Assembly: GCA_002415025.1 (NCBI GenBank)
Contig: DIBR01000015.1
Span: 220,867-255,078, forward strand
DNA: 34,212 nt
Reading direction: 5' to 3'
From: Spongiibacteraceae bacterium UBA5047
GTDB taxonomy: Bacteria; Pseudomonadota; Gammaproteobacteria; Pseudomonadales; Spongiibacteraceae
The notes below the pieces were generated by a model that saw only the letters and a list, made by a program, of their open reading frames with translations, was not told the DNA's origin and made no database searches. The position numbers were made by a program, and so were the translations under genes. Shown here piece after piece: positions 15,592 to 23,141 of the stretch. The stretch's first letter is position 1; the number at the start of each line of letters is the position of its first letter.

Positions 15592-16539
15592 AAGCTCGGC
15601 GTGGTCATGGACCCCATTGATCGCGTGCATTTTAAAAAGGACTCCACCCTGGCCATGCTGTGGGCGGCCCGCGATCGCGGCTGGAGCATCAGCTATATGA
15701 CCTGCGCCGACCTCTACCTTGCCAACGGCGAGCCCTTCGCCACCGCCAGGGACCTGCAAGTATTTGATAACCCCGAGCATTTTTTTGATTTGGGCGCGCC
15801 AGCCGGCATCTCGCTGAGTGAGCTGGACGTGATCCTGATGCGCAAGGATCCGCCCTTTGACAACGAATTTCTCTACGCCACGCACCTGCTGGAAGCCGCC
15901 GAGACCCGGGGCACTCTCGTGGTCAACCGTCCCCAAAGCCTGCGCGACTGCAATGAAAAGCTGTTCGCCACCCAGTTTCCGCAATGCATCCCACCACAAG
16001 TTGTGACGCGAAATGCTGCGAAACTGCGGGAATTTCACCGCGAACATGGCGACATCATCCTTAAACCCCTCGACGGCATGGGCGGCTCATCCATCTTTCG
16101 AGCCGGCCCGAACGATCCCAATCTCGGGGTCATTATTGAAACCCTGACCCGCCACGGTGAAGAGACGGTGATGGCCCAGCGCTACCTGCCGGCCATCAGT
16201 GAGGGCGACAAACGCATTCTTCTGATTGATGGCCAGGCCGTGCCCTACTGTCTGGCGCGTATTCCGGCCAAGGGCGAGACCCGCGGCAATCTGGCCGCCG
16301 GCGGCACCGGCCGGGCGCAACCGCTGAGCGAACGCGACCAGTGGATTGCCGACCAGGTGGCGCCGGTAGTCCGCGAGAAAGGGCTGCTGTTTGTCGGCCT
16401 GGATGTCATTGGCGACTATTTGACGGAAATCAATGTCACCAGCCCAACCTGCATCCGCGAGATTGATCGCGCTTTTGACACTCGCATTGCAGAGCAGCTG
16501 ATGGACGCCATTGCTGCACGTCTGCCCGGTAGTGTCTGA
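15583..16539 (+). CDS. gshB: Glutathione synthetase
   Basis: Joins gamma-glutamylcysteine and glycine with ATP to give glutathione, in the cytoplasm. The 318-residue product has the length of E. coli GshB (316). It shows the N-terminal substrate domain (KLGVVMDPIDRVHFKKDST), the central TLVVNRPQSLRDCNEKL, and the ATP-grasp part (DIILKPLDGMGGSSIFR, MAQRYLPAISEGDKRILLID, LDVIGDYLTEINVTSPTCIR). The ATG at 15583 aligns with the family start but lacks a Shine-Dalgarno sequence; it lies inside the last of three tandem 14-bp repeats, and an in-frame stop lies 25 bp upstream. It is followed 3 bp later by the tonB3-like gene, an order shared with Pseudomonas. Confidence 0.97.
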   Translation: MTIKLGVVMDPIDRVHFKKDSTLAMLWAARDRGWSISYMTCADLYLANGEPFATARDLQVFDNPEHFFDLGAPAGISLSELDVILMRKDPPFDNEFLYATHLLEAAETRGTLVVNRPQSLRDCNEKLFATQFPQCIPPQVVTRNAAKLREFHREHGDIILKPLDGMGGSSIFRAGPNDPNLGVIIETLTRHGEETVMAQRYLPAISEGDKRILLIDGQAVPYCLARIPAKGETRGNLAAGGTGRAQPLSERDQWIADQVAPVVREKGLLFVGLDVIGDYLTEINVTSPTCIREIDRAFDTRIAEQLMDAIAARLPGSV

Positions 16540-16542
16540 GCA

Positions 16543-17424
16543 ATGAGCGCCCTGGCGGAGAGCGCCACCCCCGGCAACGTTGTCAGCCCCGACAGGCTGG
16601 GCTTCTTTTTTTGCCTGGCGGTGGCCTTGCACGCAGCCGTTATTCTGGGGGTCGGCTTTACTGAAGAGCTGCGAAAGCGCTCCGCTCCGCGGCTGGAAAT
16701 CACCCTCGCCAAACACAAGAGCATCAATAATGATGAAGCGGATTTCCTTGCCCAGAACGCTCAGGCCGGAAGCGGAACCCTTGAAGAGAAAGCCCTGCTG
16801 ACCATCGACAAACTCAGGCCAATGCGCGACAGCCTCCACTCCACCCCGGAAACCCTGTCGCTGGCCAAAAGGCAGCTTGCTGCCGACAACCGCAAGCTGC
16901 TGAGCACCAGCGCCGCGGCTCCGAAACAGGCCGCAGAGGTCGATAAAAAGCCGGAGCAGACCCCGGAAATCGTGGATGGCCCTTCGGACACGACCCAGCT
17001 TAGCCGCGAGATTGCCAGCCTGCAGGCCAAACTCGATATTCAACGCCAGGCCTATGCCAAAAGGCCGCGTATCCGCACCCTGTCCTCAACCTCAACAAAG
17101 GCCGCAATTGAAGCCGAATATCTGCACCAGTGGCGCACCGAGATCGAAACGATTGGCAACAACAACTACCCGGAGCAGGCGCGCCGCCAAGGCATTGAGG
17201 GTTCGCTGCGCCTGATGGTGGCCCTCATGCCCGACGGCAGTGTCCGCGAGGTGGAGATCCTGCAAAAATCCGGTCACCCTTTACTGGATGCGGCCGCCCT
17301 GCGCATTGTGCGGCTGGCCGCACCCTTTGCGCCCTTTCCGGCAGAATTGCGCAAGCAAGTTGATGTACTGGAAATAATCCGTACCTGGCGCTTCGAACAG
17401 AGCACCCTGACCTCGGAAGGCTGA
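16543..17424 (+). CDS. tonB3: TonB-family energy transducer, TonB3-like
   Basis: A 293-residue protein with a short cytoplasmic N-terminus, one membrane anchor (~20-38, FFFCLAVALHAAVILGV), a charged periplasmic region with a short coiled coil (~150-175, LSREIASLQAKLDIQR) and a C-terminal TonB domain (~195-285: NNNYPEQARRQGIEGSLRL, VALMPDGSVREVEILQKSGH, IIRTWRFEQ). The classical long proline-rich spacer is missing. Position between gshB and yqgE equals that of tonB3 in Pseudomonas aeruginosa, where it is needed for twitching and pilus assembly rather than iron uptake. The family is certain; the TonB3 role is inferred from position. Confidence 0.85.
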   Translation: MSALAESATPGNVVSPDRLGFFFCLAVALHAAVILGVGFTEELRKRSAPRLEITLAKHKSINNDEADFLAQNAQAGSGTLEEKALLTIDKLRPMRDSLHSTPETLSLAKRQLAADNRKLLSTSAAAPKQAAEVDKKPEQTPEIVDGPSDTTQLSREIASLQAKLDIQRQAYAKRPRIRTLSSTSTKAAIEAEYLHQWRTEIETIGNNNYPEQARRQGIEGSLRLMVALMPDGSVREVEILQKSGHPLLDAAALRIVRLAAPFAPFPAELRKQVDVLEIIRTWRFEQSTLTSEG

Positions 17425-17443
17425 CCGCCAACACTGCACCGGC

Positions 17444-17471
17444 TTGTGTTCCCGCCGCGCTGAGCCATAAT
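17444..17471 (+). promoter_or_regulatory. Possible promoter just upstream of yqgE
   Basis: TTGTGT (17444-17449) and CATAAT (17466-17471) are spaced 16 bp apart. The -10 ends only 6 bp before the yqgE ATG, so a transcript from it would be leaderless or nearly so. There is no Shine-Dalgarno sequence before that ATG, which is consistent but not proof. Confidence 0.3.
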
Positions 17472-17477
17472 TAACCC

Positions 17478-18056
17478 ATGAGCAAAAACAGCCTGAAAAA
17501 TCACTTTCTGTTGGCCACACCGACTCTCGGCGGCGGTTTTTTTGCCAACAGCCTCACCTACCTGTGCGAACACAGCGAGGACGGCGCGATGGGCATCGTG
17601 ATCAACCATCCGCTCGATGTCAGGGTCGATGAAATTCTTGACCAATTATCGTTAGCCGATGCCGCCCACCCGCAGAATGAGCCGGTTTTGGCCGGCGGCC
17701 CGCTATACACCGACCGCGGTTTTGTTTTGCACTATCGCGAACAATCCGCAGACGGGGAAACCCCGAACTGGCAAGCGACGATGGATGTCAGCAGCGAGAT
17801 TCAGTTAACCACCTCACTGGACATTCTCGGCGCCATTGCCCAGGATCGGGGCCCCAGCCGCAAACTCATCGCGCTGGGCTACGCCGGCTGGGCGCCGGGC
17901 CAACTGGAGGACGAACTGGAAGACAACGCCTGGCTTACCGTACCTGCCGATGAGCACATCCTGTTTGCCGTACCCCATCACAAAAAGCTGGATGCAGCGC
18001 TCAAAAAGCTGGGTATTTCGCTGTCACAGCTCGCGCCCCATAGCGGGCACGCGTGA
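17478..18056 (+). CDS. yqgE: YqgE/AlgH family protein
   Basis: A 192-residue member of the UPF0301 family (NHFLLATPTLGGGFFANSLT, HSEDGAMGIVINHPL, GGPLYTDRGFVLH, ALGYAGWAPGQLEDEL). The biochemical function is not established. The Pseudomonas homologue was named AlgH for an effect on alginate expression, and the gene is very often next to yqgF/ruvX, as here. The ATG at 17478 fits the family start; no ribosome binding site is visible. Its stop overlaps the ruvX start by 4 bp (GTGA), so translation is coupled. Confidence 0.95.
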   Translation: MSKNSLKNHFLLATPTLGGGFFANSLTYLCEHSEDGAMGIVINHPLDVRVDEILDQLSLADAAHPQNEPVLAGGPLYTDRGFVLHYREQSADGETPNWQATMDVSSEIQLTTSLDILGAIAQDRGPSRKLIALGYAGWAPGQLEDELEDNAWLTVPADEHILFAVPHHKKLDAALKKLGISLSQLAPHSGHA

Positions 18057-18481
18057 GCAAGCCTTCACTTTGCGTTCTCGGCTTTGACTACGGCACCCGC
18101 TGGATTGGCGTGGCCACCGGCCAAACCTTGCTGGGCACCGCGTCAGCACTAAAGCCCCTGATGGCCCGCGACGGCATTCCCGACTGGGATGAGATCGGTC
18201 AACTGATCGGCGAGTGGCAACCGGATGTCGTCGTGATCGGACTGCCCCTGAATATGGACGGCAGCCCCTCGGAACTGAGCCAGCGCGCCGGCAAGTTTGG
18301 CCGGCGCCTGAACGGCCGTTTCGGCGTTGAAGTCGAATATTGGGATGAGCGCCTGAGCAGCTTTGAAGCCAAGGGCGAGATTATGACCAAGCGGCACAGC
18401 AAGAACTTCAAGCGCGAAGCTGTAGACAGCCTCAGTGCCCAGCTGATTCTGGAGTCATGGATGCGCAGCCGCCCCGCCTAA
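18053..18481 (+). CDS. ruvX: Putative pre-16S rRNA nuclease RuvX/YqgF
   Basis: RNase H-fold protein of 142 residues with the family's motifs: LGFDYGTRWIGVATGQ (first catalytic Asp), VVVIGLPLNMDGSPSE, YWDERLSSFEA and DSLSAQLILESW. In E. coli YqgF takes part in 5' processing of 16S rRNA; an older proposal was a Holliday-junction resolvase. It uses a GTG start overlapping the yqgE stop by 4 bp. Its own stop overlaps the convergent pilU stop by 4 bp, so no terminator lies between them. Confidence 0.95.
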   Translation: MSKPSLCVLGFDYGTRWIGVATGQTLLGTASALKPLMARDGIPDWDEIGQLIGEWQPDVVVIGLPLNMDGSPSELSQRAGKFGRRLNGRFGVEVEYWDERLSSFEAKGEIMTKRHSKNFKREAVDSLSAQLILESWMRSRPA

Positions 18482-19629
18482 CGGCGGCGCGTGCCACCGC
18501 GAACCGGATTGGTGTCGTCGTCCATCATGGTCAAACCCTTGGACATTTCGCCCAGCCGGTCAGAATCCGCACCACCCATCTTGATCATCAGTCGCAGGTC
18601 ATTTGGCGAGTCCGCATGCGCCAGCGCGTCTTCATAAGTAATCTGACCCTCGGAGTACAGATCAAACAGCGCCTGATCAAAAGTCTGCATGCCCTGCTCG
18701 GTAGAGCGCGCCATCAGACCCTTCAACTCATGCACCTCTCCCTTGCGAATCAAGTCTGAAGCCAGCGGCGTATTGAGCAACACCTCGATACAGGCACGGC
18801 GCCCTTCACCGTCGGGCGTCGGAATCAGCTGCTGGGCAATCATGGCCTTCAAATTCAGCGACAAATCCATCCACAACTGCGCCTGCCGCTCTGCAGGAAA
18901 AAAGTGCTGAATCCGGTCAAGCGCCTGGTTGGCGTTGTTGGCGTGCAGGGTACACAAACACAGGTGCCCGGTTTCCGCGAAGGCGATAGCGTGATCCATC
19001 GTTTCGCGGGTGCGCACCTCGCCAATCAAAATGACATCGGGCGCCTGACGCAGGGTATTTTTCAAGGCCACCTCAAAAGACTCGGTATCAATCCCCACCT
19101 CGCGCTGGGTAATGATGCAGCCCTCGTGTTTGTGAATAAATTCAATGGGGTCTTCGATGGAAATAATATGGCCGCGCGAATTTTTATTGCGATGGCCTAT
19201 CATTGCAGCCAGCGACGTAGACTTACCGGTACCCGTTGCCCCCACAAAAATAATCAGGCCACGCTTTGTCATCGCGAGGTCTTTGATAATCTCCGGCAGA
19301 CCCAGGTCATCAACCGCCGGAATATGGGTTTCAATTCGCCGCAACACCATGCCGGCGAAATTGCGCTGCTGAAAGGCGCTCACCCGAAAGCGCCCTATGC
19401 CCCGCGAACTGATGGCAAAATTGCACTCCTTGCGCTCGGCAAATTCCAGCCGCTGACTATCCGACATCACCCCCAGCACCATTTCGCGGGTTTGATCGGG
19501 GGTCATCGTCTGCGTTGTAAGCGGCGTCATTTTGCCATGCAGCTTCATCGACGGCGCCACACCCGCCGTAATAAAGAGATCGGAAGCTCCGCGCTCGACC
19601 ATCACTTTCAGCATTTTATCTATCGACAC
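18478..19629 (-). CDS. pilU: Type IV pilus retraction ATPase paralogue PilU
   Basis: Hexameric secretion-type ATPase that assists PilT in pilus retraction. The 383-residue product shows Walker A VGATGTGKST (~129-138), the Asp box ISIEDPIEFIHKHEG, Walker B DVILIGEVRTRETMDHA and the His box GHLCLCTLHANNANQALDR. The Arg/Ser-rich C-terminal tail (GLTMMDDDTNPVRGG) is typical of PilU. The start is GTG 19629 with GAGG about 8 bp upstream. The gene follows pilT after 31 bp in the same direction, so they are cotranscribed. It converges on ruvX with a 4-bp overlap, where Pseudomonas has several pyr and other genes in between. Confidence 0.96.
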   Translation of the reverse strand: MSIDKMLKVMVERGASDLFITAGVAPSMKLHGKMTPLTTQTMTPDQTREMVLGVMSDSQRLEFAERKECNFAISSRGIGRFRVSAFQQRNFAGMVLRRIETHIPAVDDLGLPEIIKDLAMTKRGLIIFVGATGTGKSTSLAAMIGHRNKNSRGHIISIEDPIEFIHKHEGCIITQREVGIDTESFEVALKNTLRQAPDVILIGEVRTRETMDHAIAFAETGHLCLCTLHANNANQALDRIQHFFPAERQAQLWMDLSLNLKAMIAQQLIPTPDGEGRRACIEVLLNTPLASDLIRKGEVHELKGLMARSTEQGMQTFDQALFDLYSEGQITYEDALAHADSPNDLRLMIKMGGADSDRLGEMSKGLTMMDDDTNPVRGGTRRR

Positions 19630-19660
19630 AACACTACCTCTGGCAGGCTAAACAGCCCGC

Positions 19661-20695
19661 TTAGAAATTCTCGGGGAATCGCGCCTTCGCCTTGGCGGAC
19701 TCGCGACTGATAATTTTTTTCTGGAACAGAATTTCCAGACACTGATCAAGCGTCTGCATGCCCAGGTCGCCGCCGGTCTGAATAGACGAGTACATCTGCG
19801 CGACCTTGTCCTCGCGTATGAGGTTACGAATTGCCGGGGTACCCAACATAATTTCATGCCCGGCAACCCGCCCGCCGCCCTGCTTTTTCATCAGCGTCTG
19901 GGAAATAACCGCCTGCAGCGATTCCGACAGCATTGAGCGCACAATCGACTTTTCTTCCGCCGGAAATACATCCACCACCCGGTCAATGGTTTTTGCCGCC
20001 GAGGTGGTGTGCAAGGTACCGAACACCAAATGCCCGGTTTCTGCTGCGGTCAGTGCAAGCCGGATGGTTTCCAGATCCCGCATCTCGCCGACCAGTATAA
20101 TGTCCGGGTCTTCCCGCAGCGCCGAGCGCAGGGCCTCGTTAAAGCCGTGGGTGTCGCGGTGCACTTCGCGCTGGTTGACCAGACACTTTTTCGATTCGTG
20201 CACAAATTCGATCGGGTCTTCAATTGTCAGAATATGTTCAAAGCGTGTGTCGTTGATGTAGTCGATCATCGCCGCCAGCGTGGTCGATTTACCCGAGCCC
20301 GTCGGGCCGGTCACCAGACATATGCCGCGCGAGAAATTGGATATTTTCTTGAACACGTCACCCATGCCCAACTCGTCCATGGTCAGCACTTTTGACGGAA
20401 TGGTCCGAAAAACCGCGCCGGCACCGCGATTCTGGTTAAAGGCATTAACCCGAAAGCGCGCCACCCCCGGCACTTCAAACGAGAAGTCGGTTTCAAGAAA
20501 CTCTTCGAAGTCACGACGCTGCTTGTCGCTCATGATTTCATAAATCAGGCCGTGAACATCTTTGTGCTCCAGCGGCGGCAAATTTATGCGGCGCACGTCG
20601 CCATCAACCCGGATCATGGGCGGCAAACCCGCCGACAAGTGCAAATCCGAAGCATTTTGCTTGGCACTAAAGGCCAGTAGTTCTGTAATATCCAT
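19661..20695 (-). CDS. pilT: Type IV pilus retraction ATPase PilT
   Basis: Powers pilus retraction and thus twitching motility, at the cytoplasmic base of the pilus. 344 residues, the usual PilT length. Walker A GPTGSGKST (130-138), Asp box LTIEDPIEFVHESKK, Walker B DIILVGEMRDLETIRLA, His box GHLVFGTLHTTSAAKTIDR, and the PilT-specific C-terminal motif AIRNLIRED needed for retraction. AAGGA precedes the ATG at 20695. It is the first gene of a pilT-pilU operon, divergent from yggS over 125 bp. Confidence 0.97.
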   Translation of the reverse strand: MDITELLAFSAKQNASDLHLSAGLPPMIRVDGDVRRINLPPLEHKDVHGLIYEIMSDKQRRDFEEFLETDFSFEVPGVARFRVNAFNQNRGAGAVFRTIPSKVLTMDELGMGDVFKKISNFSRGICLVTGPTGSGKSTTLAAMIDYINDTRFEHILTIEDPIEFVHESKKCLVNQREVHRDTHGFNEALRSALREDPDIILVGEMRDLETIRLALTAAETGHLVFGTLHTTSAAKTIDRVVDVFPAEEKSIVRSMLSESLQAVISQTLMKKQGGGRVAGHEIMLGTPAIRNLIREDKVAQMYSSIQTGGDLGMQTLDQCLEILFQKKIISRESAKAKARFPENF

Positions 20696-20820
20696 GAGAT
20701 TCCTTATTATGCAGGCCCACTTGCCTTTCTCACCAATGCCATCATATTACCTCGGCCACTGGCTTATTTTTATCCCCAAACACGCAAAGCCGGCAGGCCG
20801 GCTGGAGACACCGTAGGCCC

Positions 20821-21528
20821 ATGACCCCACCAGCGTCTATCAACAGCAATATAGCAGAGCTGAGCCGACGTATCCGCCTTGCCGAGCAAGAAAACGGCCG
20901 CGAGGCAAACTCCGTTACCCTCATGGCCGTCAGCAAAACCCGGCCGGCCGCAGCCATTCGTGCGTCCGTGGCCGCCGGCATCAGCCACATTGGCGAGAAC
21001 TATCTTCAGGAGGCCCTGCACAAACAAGACCTGCTGCAAGACCTGAATATTACCTGGCACTGCATTGGCCCGGTGCAATCCAACAAGAGTCGCACGGTTG
21101 CCGAGCAATTTGACTGGCTGCATACCCTCGACCGCGAGAAAATAGCCCGGCGCCTCAATGAGCAGCGGCCCGCCCACCGTCCTCCGCTCAACGTTTGCCT
21201 GCAGGTAAATATTGACGAAGAACCGCAAAAAGCCGGCATAGTCGCCGCCGATATTCCCGCCCTGGCTGCAACGGTAGCCTCGCTGCCGGGTTTGCGCCTG
21301 CGCGGCCTGATGGCAATACCCGCCGCCCGCAGCAACCCGGCTGAGCAGCGACAGGTTTTTGCACGGCTGCGCCACTGTTTTGAATCCCTGCAGGCGCAGC
21401 ACCCCGAGGTAGATACCTTGTCCATGGGTATGTCGCGGGACTTCGAGGCGGCTATCGCCGAAGGGGCGACTCTGGTCAGAATCGGCACAGAAATTTTTGG
21501 CCCCCGCGACCCGGCGCCGGGCGTGTAG
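20821..21528 (+). CDS. yggS: Pyridoxal-phosphate homeostasis protein YggS
   Basis: PLP-binding protein of the alanine-racemase-fold type III family, 235 residues, involved in vitamin B6 and amino/keto-acid balance. The cofactor lysine is Lys39 in LMAVSKTRPAA. Other family motifs are IGENYLQEAL, WHCIGPVQSNKSR, LRLRGLMAIP and the phosphate-binding end LSMGMSRDFEAAIAEGATLV. The start ATG at 20821 is the first in frame. It is followed by proC after 93 bp, the same yggS-proC-yggT order as in many Gammaproteobacteria, although a hairpin and a likely promoter separate them here. Confidence 0.95.
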   Translation: MTPPASINSNIAELSRRIRLAEQENGREANSVTLMAVSKTRPAAAIRASVAAGISHIGENYLQEALHKQDLLQDLNITWHCIGPVQSNKSRTVAEQFDWLHTLDREKIARRLNEQRPAHRPPLNVCLQVNIDEEPQKAGIVAADIPALAATVASLPGLRLRGLMAIPAARSNPAEQRQVFARLRHCFESLQAQHPEVDTLSMGMSRDFEAAIAEGATLVRIGTEIFGPRDPAPGV

Positions 21529-21540
21529 AACGCTCGGGCG

Positions 21541-21566
21541 CAGGCTGTCCTGTCACTGACAGCCTG
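21541..21566. repeat. Inverted repeat (9-bp arms) between yggS and proC
   Basis: CAGGCTGTC (21541-21549) and GACAGCCTG (21558-21566) form a perfect stem with an 8-base loop. It starts 12 bp after the yggS stop. There is no T-run after it, so intrinsic termination is doubtful. It overlaps the spacer and -35 region of the likely proC promoter and could act as an operator. Confidence 0.6.
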
Positions 21567-21573
21567 TTATACT
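21565..21573 (+). promoter_or_regulatory. Extended -10 promoter element for proC
   Basis: TGTTATACT matches the extended -10 pattern TGnTATAnT, 48 bp before the proC ATG. The region 17 bp upstream (CTGTCC) is a poor -35, as is usual for extended -10 promoters. Confidence 0.5.
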
Positions 21574-21621
21574 GCGCGGCGGCCGCACTCGCCGCATTGA
21601 ATTATTTATCAAGGGAATCCC

Positions 21622-22443
21622 ATGTCTTACACAATCGCCTTCATCGGCGGTGGCAATATGGCCTCCAGCATCATCGGCGGACTCACCGCCAGCGGAGTGA
21701 AAGCCGCTGATATCTGGGCCAGCGATCCCGTGCCCGAAAGCCTGCAGCGCCTGACTCAGGTGGCTGCGGTGAACACCACCAGTGACAACGCAACGGCCAT
21801 CAAACAGGCTGATGTGTTGGTACTGGCGGTCAAACCGCAGATTATGAAAAGTGTATGCGAGTCGGTGACAGACAGTGTGCAGGCACGAAAGCCCCTGATT
21901 ATCTCCATTGCCGCCGGTATTGAGTCGGCCAGCCTCGAAAACTGGCTCGGTGGCAATCTGCCCGTTGTTCGCTGCATGCCCAACACCCCGGCGCTGGTAC
22001 GCTGCGGCGCAACCGGCCTGCACGCCAATGCGGCCGTTAGCACCGAGCAGCGCCAGCGCGCCGAGAACATCCTCGCCGCCGTGGGCACGGTGCAGTGGTT
22101 CGATCAGGAATCTGCCCTGGATGCCGTAACCGCCGTTTCCGGCAGTGGCCCCGCCTACTTTTTTCTGGTGATGGAAGCCATGCAGAACGCCGCGCTGGAT
22201 TTGGGCTTAAGCCCCGAACAAGCCAAGGCGCTCACCTTGCAAACTGCGCTGGGCGCCGCCACCATGGCCGCCGACAGCGAGGTTGATGTTGCCGAACTGC
22301 GCCGCCGCGTTACCTCACCCAATGGCACCACCGAAAAAGCCGTCGCGGCATTGGAAGCCGGCGGCTTGCGCGACATTTTTACCACGGCGATAACAGCCGC
22401 CCGCGACCGTTCCGTCGAACTGGCCCGCGAACTGGGTGATTGA
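21622..22443 (+). CDS. proC: Pyrroline-5-carboxylate reductase
   Basis: Reduces pyrroline-5-carboxylate to proline with NAD(P)H, the last step of proline synthesis. 273 residues, standard length. N-terminal Rossmann fold with FIGGGNMASSIIGGL; VLVLAVKPQIM; RCMPNTPALVRCGATGL; and the C-terminal dimerisation/catalytic domain VTAVSGSGPAYFFLVMEAM and RRRVTSPNGTTEKAV. AAGGGAATCCC lies just before the ATG at 21622. The next gene, yggT, follows after 50 bp. Confidence 0.97.
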   Translation: MSYTIAFIGGGNMASSIIGGLTASGVKAADIWASDPVPESLQRLTQVAAVNTTSDNATAIKQADVLVLAVKPQIMKSVCESVTDSVQARKPLIISIAAGIESASLENWLGGNLPVVRCMPNTPALVRCGATGLHANAAVSTEQRQRAENILAAVGTVQWFDQESALDAVTAVSGSGPAYFFLVMEAMQNAALDLGLSPEQAKALTLQTALGAATMAADSEVDVAELRRRVTSPNGTTEKAVAALEAGGLRDIFTTAITAARDRSVELARELGD

Positions 22444-22493
22444 GACCTTGTCTATTGTGAAGAACACCGAGCTATGAGGGGAGTAAGCCCGCA

Positions 22494-23081
22494 ATGAATC
22501 CGATGATGGAAATCGCCTACCTGCTGACCCAGACTTTTTTCAGTCTGTTCCTGGGGGCCGTCATCCTGCGCCTGTTGCTGCAACTCGCGCGCGCCGATTT
22601 TTACAACCCGATCTCGCAGTTTCTGGTCAAGGCTTCCAACCCTTTGCTGCTGCCCCTGCGCCGGGTTATTCCCCCGCTGGGCAAGATTGATTCCGCTTCG
22701 GTTGTGCTGGCGCTGGCGGTACAGATTCTGGCCATGGTAACCCTGCTGCTGATTTTCGGCGCCCGCATACCGAGCATTGTTGTTCTGCTGGGCTGGTCTG
22801 TCATCGGCTGTCTTGCTCTGGTCGCCAACCTCTACTTCTTCGCGATTCTGATCAACATTATCCTGAGCTGGGTGGCGCCCGGCACCCAACACCCGGCAGC
22901 AGCCTTGCTGTACCAGCTAACCGAACCGGTGATGCAACCCTTTCGCAAACTGATTCCACCGATGGGCGGGATTGACCTGTCGCCCATTCTCGTCTTTCTG
23001 AGCATTAACGTTATCCAGATTCTGCTGAAGTCGATGGCTCAAAGCGCCGGCCTTAATCCGATACTGGTGTTTGGACTCTGA
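22494..23081 (+). CDS. yggT: YggT family membrane protein
   Basis: A 195-residue integral membrane protein made of two repeated YGGT units, each with a membrane segment, a loop containing NPLLLPLRRVIPPLGKIDSA or EPVMQPFRKLIPPMGGIDLS, and another membrane segment. At least four hydrophobic stretches are visible (~8-28, ~68-95, ~100-125, ~160-185). Members sit next to proC/yggS in many bacteria and have been linked to osmotic tolerance and membrane or division processes; the molecular role is unknown. GAGGGGAG lies just upstream of the ATG at 22494. Confidence 0.92.
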   Translation: MNPMMEIAYLLTQTFFSLFLGAVILRLLLQLARADFYNPISQFLVKASNPLLLPLRRVIPPLGKIDSASVVLALAVQILAMVTLLLIFGARIPSIVVLLGWSVIGCLALVANLYFFAILINIILSWVAPGTQHPAAALLYQLTEPVMQPFRKLIPPMGGIDLSPILVFLSINVIQILLKSMAQSAGLNPILVFGL

Positions 23082-23111
23082 TTGCCTAAGGCCTTCACAG
23101 CCTTTTACACT
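23082..23111 (+). promoter_or_regulatory. Possible sigma-70 promoter for metX
   Basis: TTGCCT (23082-23087) and TACACT (23106-23111) are spaced 18 bp apart, 30 bp before the metX ATG. No methionine-repressor boxes or SAM riboswitch fold were recognised. Confidence 0.35.
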
Positions 23112-23141
23112 GAGCAGCATAACAACACAGGGACTGCCTGC

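Noticed and set aside
23082..23141. Longer metX reading from TTG 23082
   Set aside because: The added 20 residues are not expected in MetX, there is no ribosome binding site, and the stretch holds a likely promoter.
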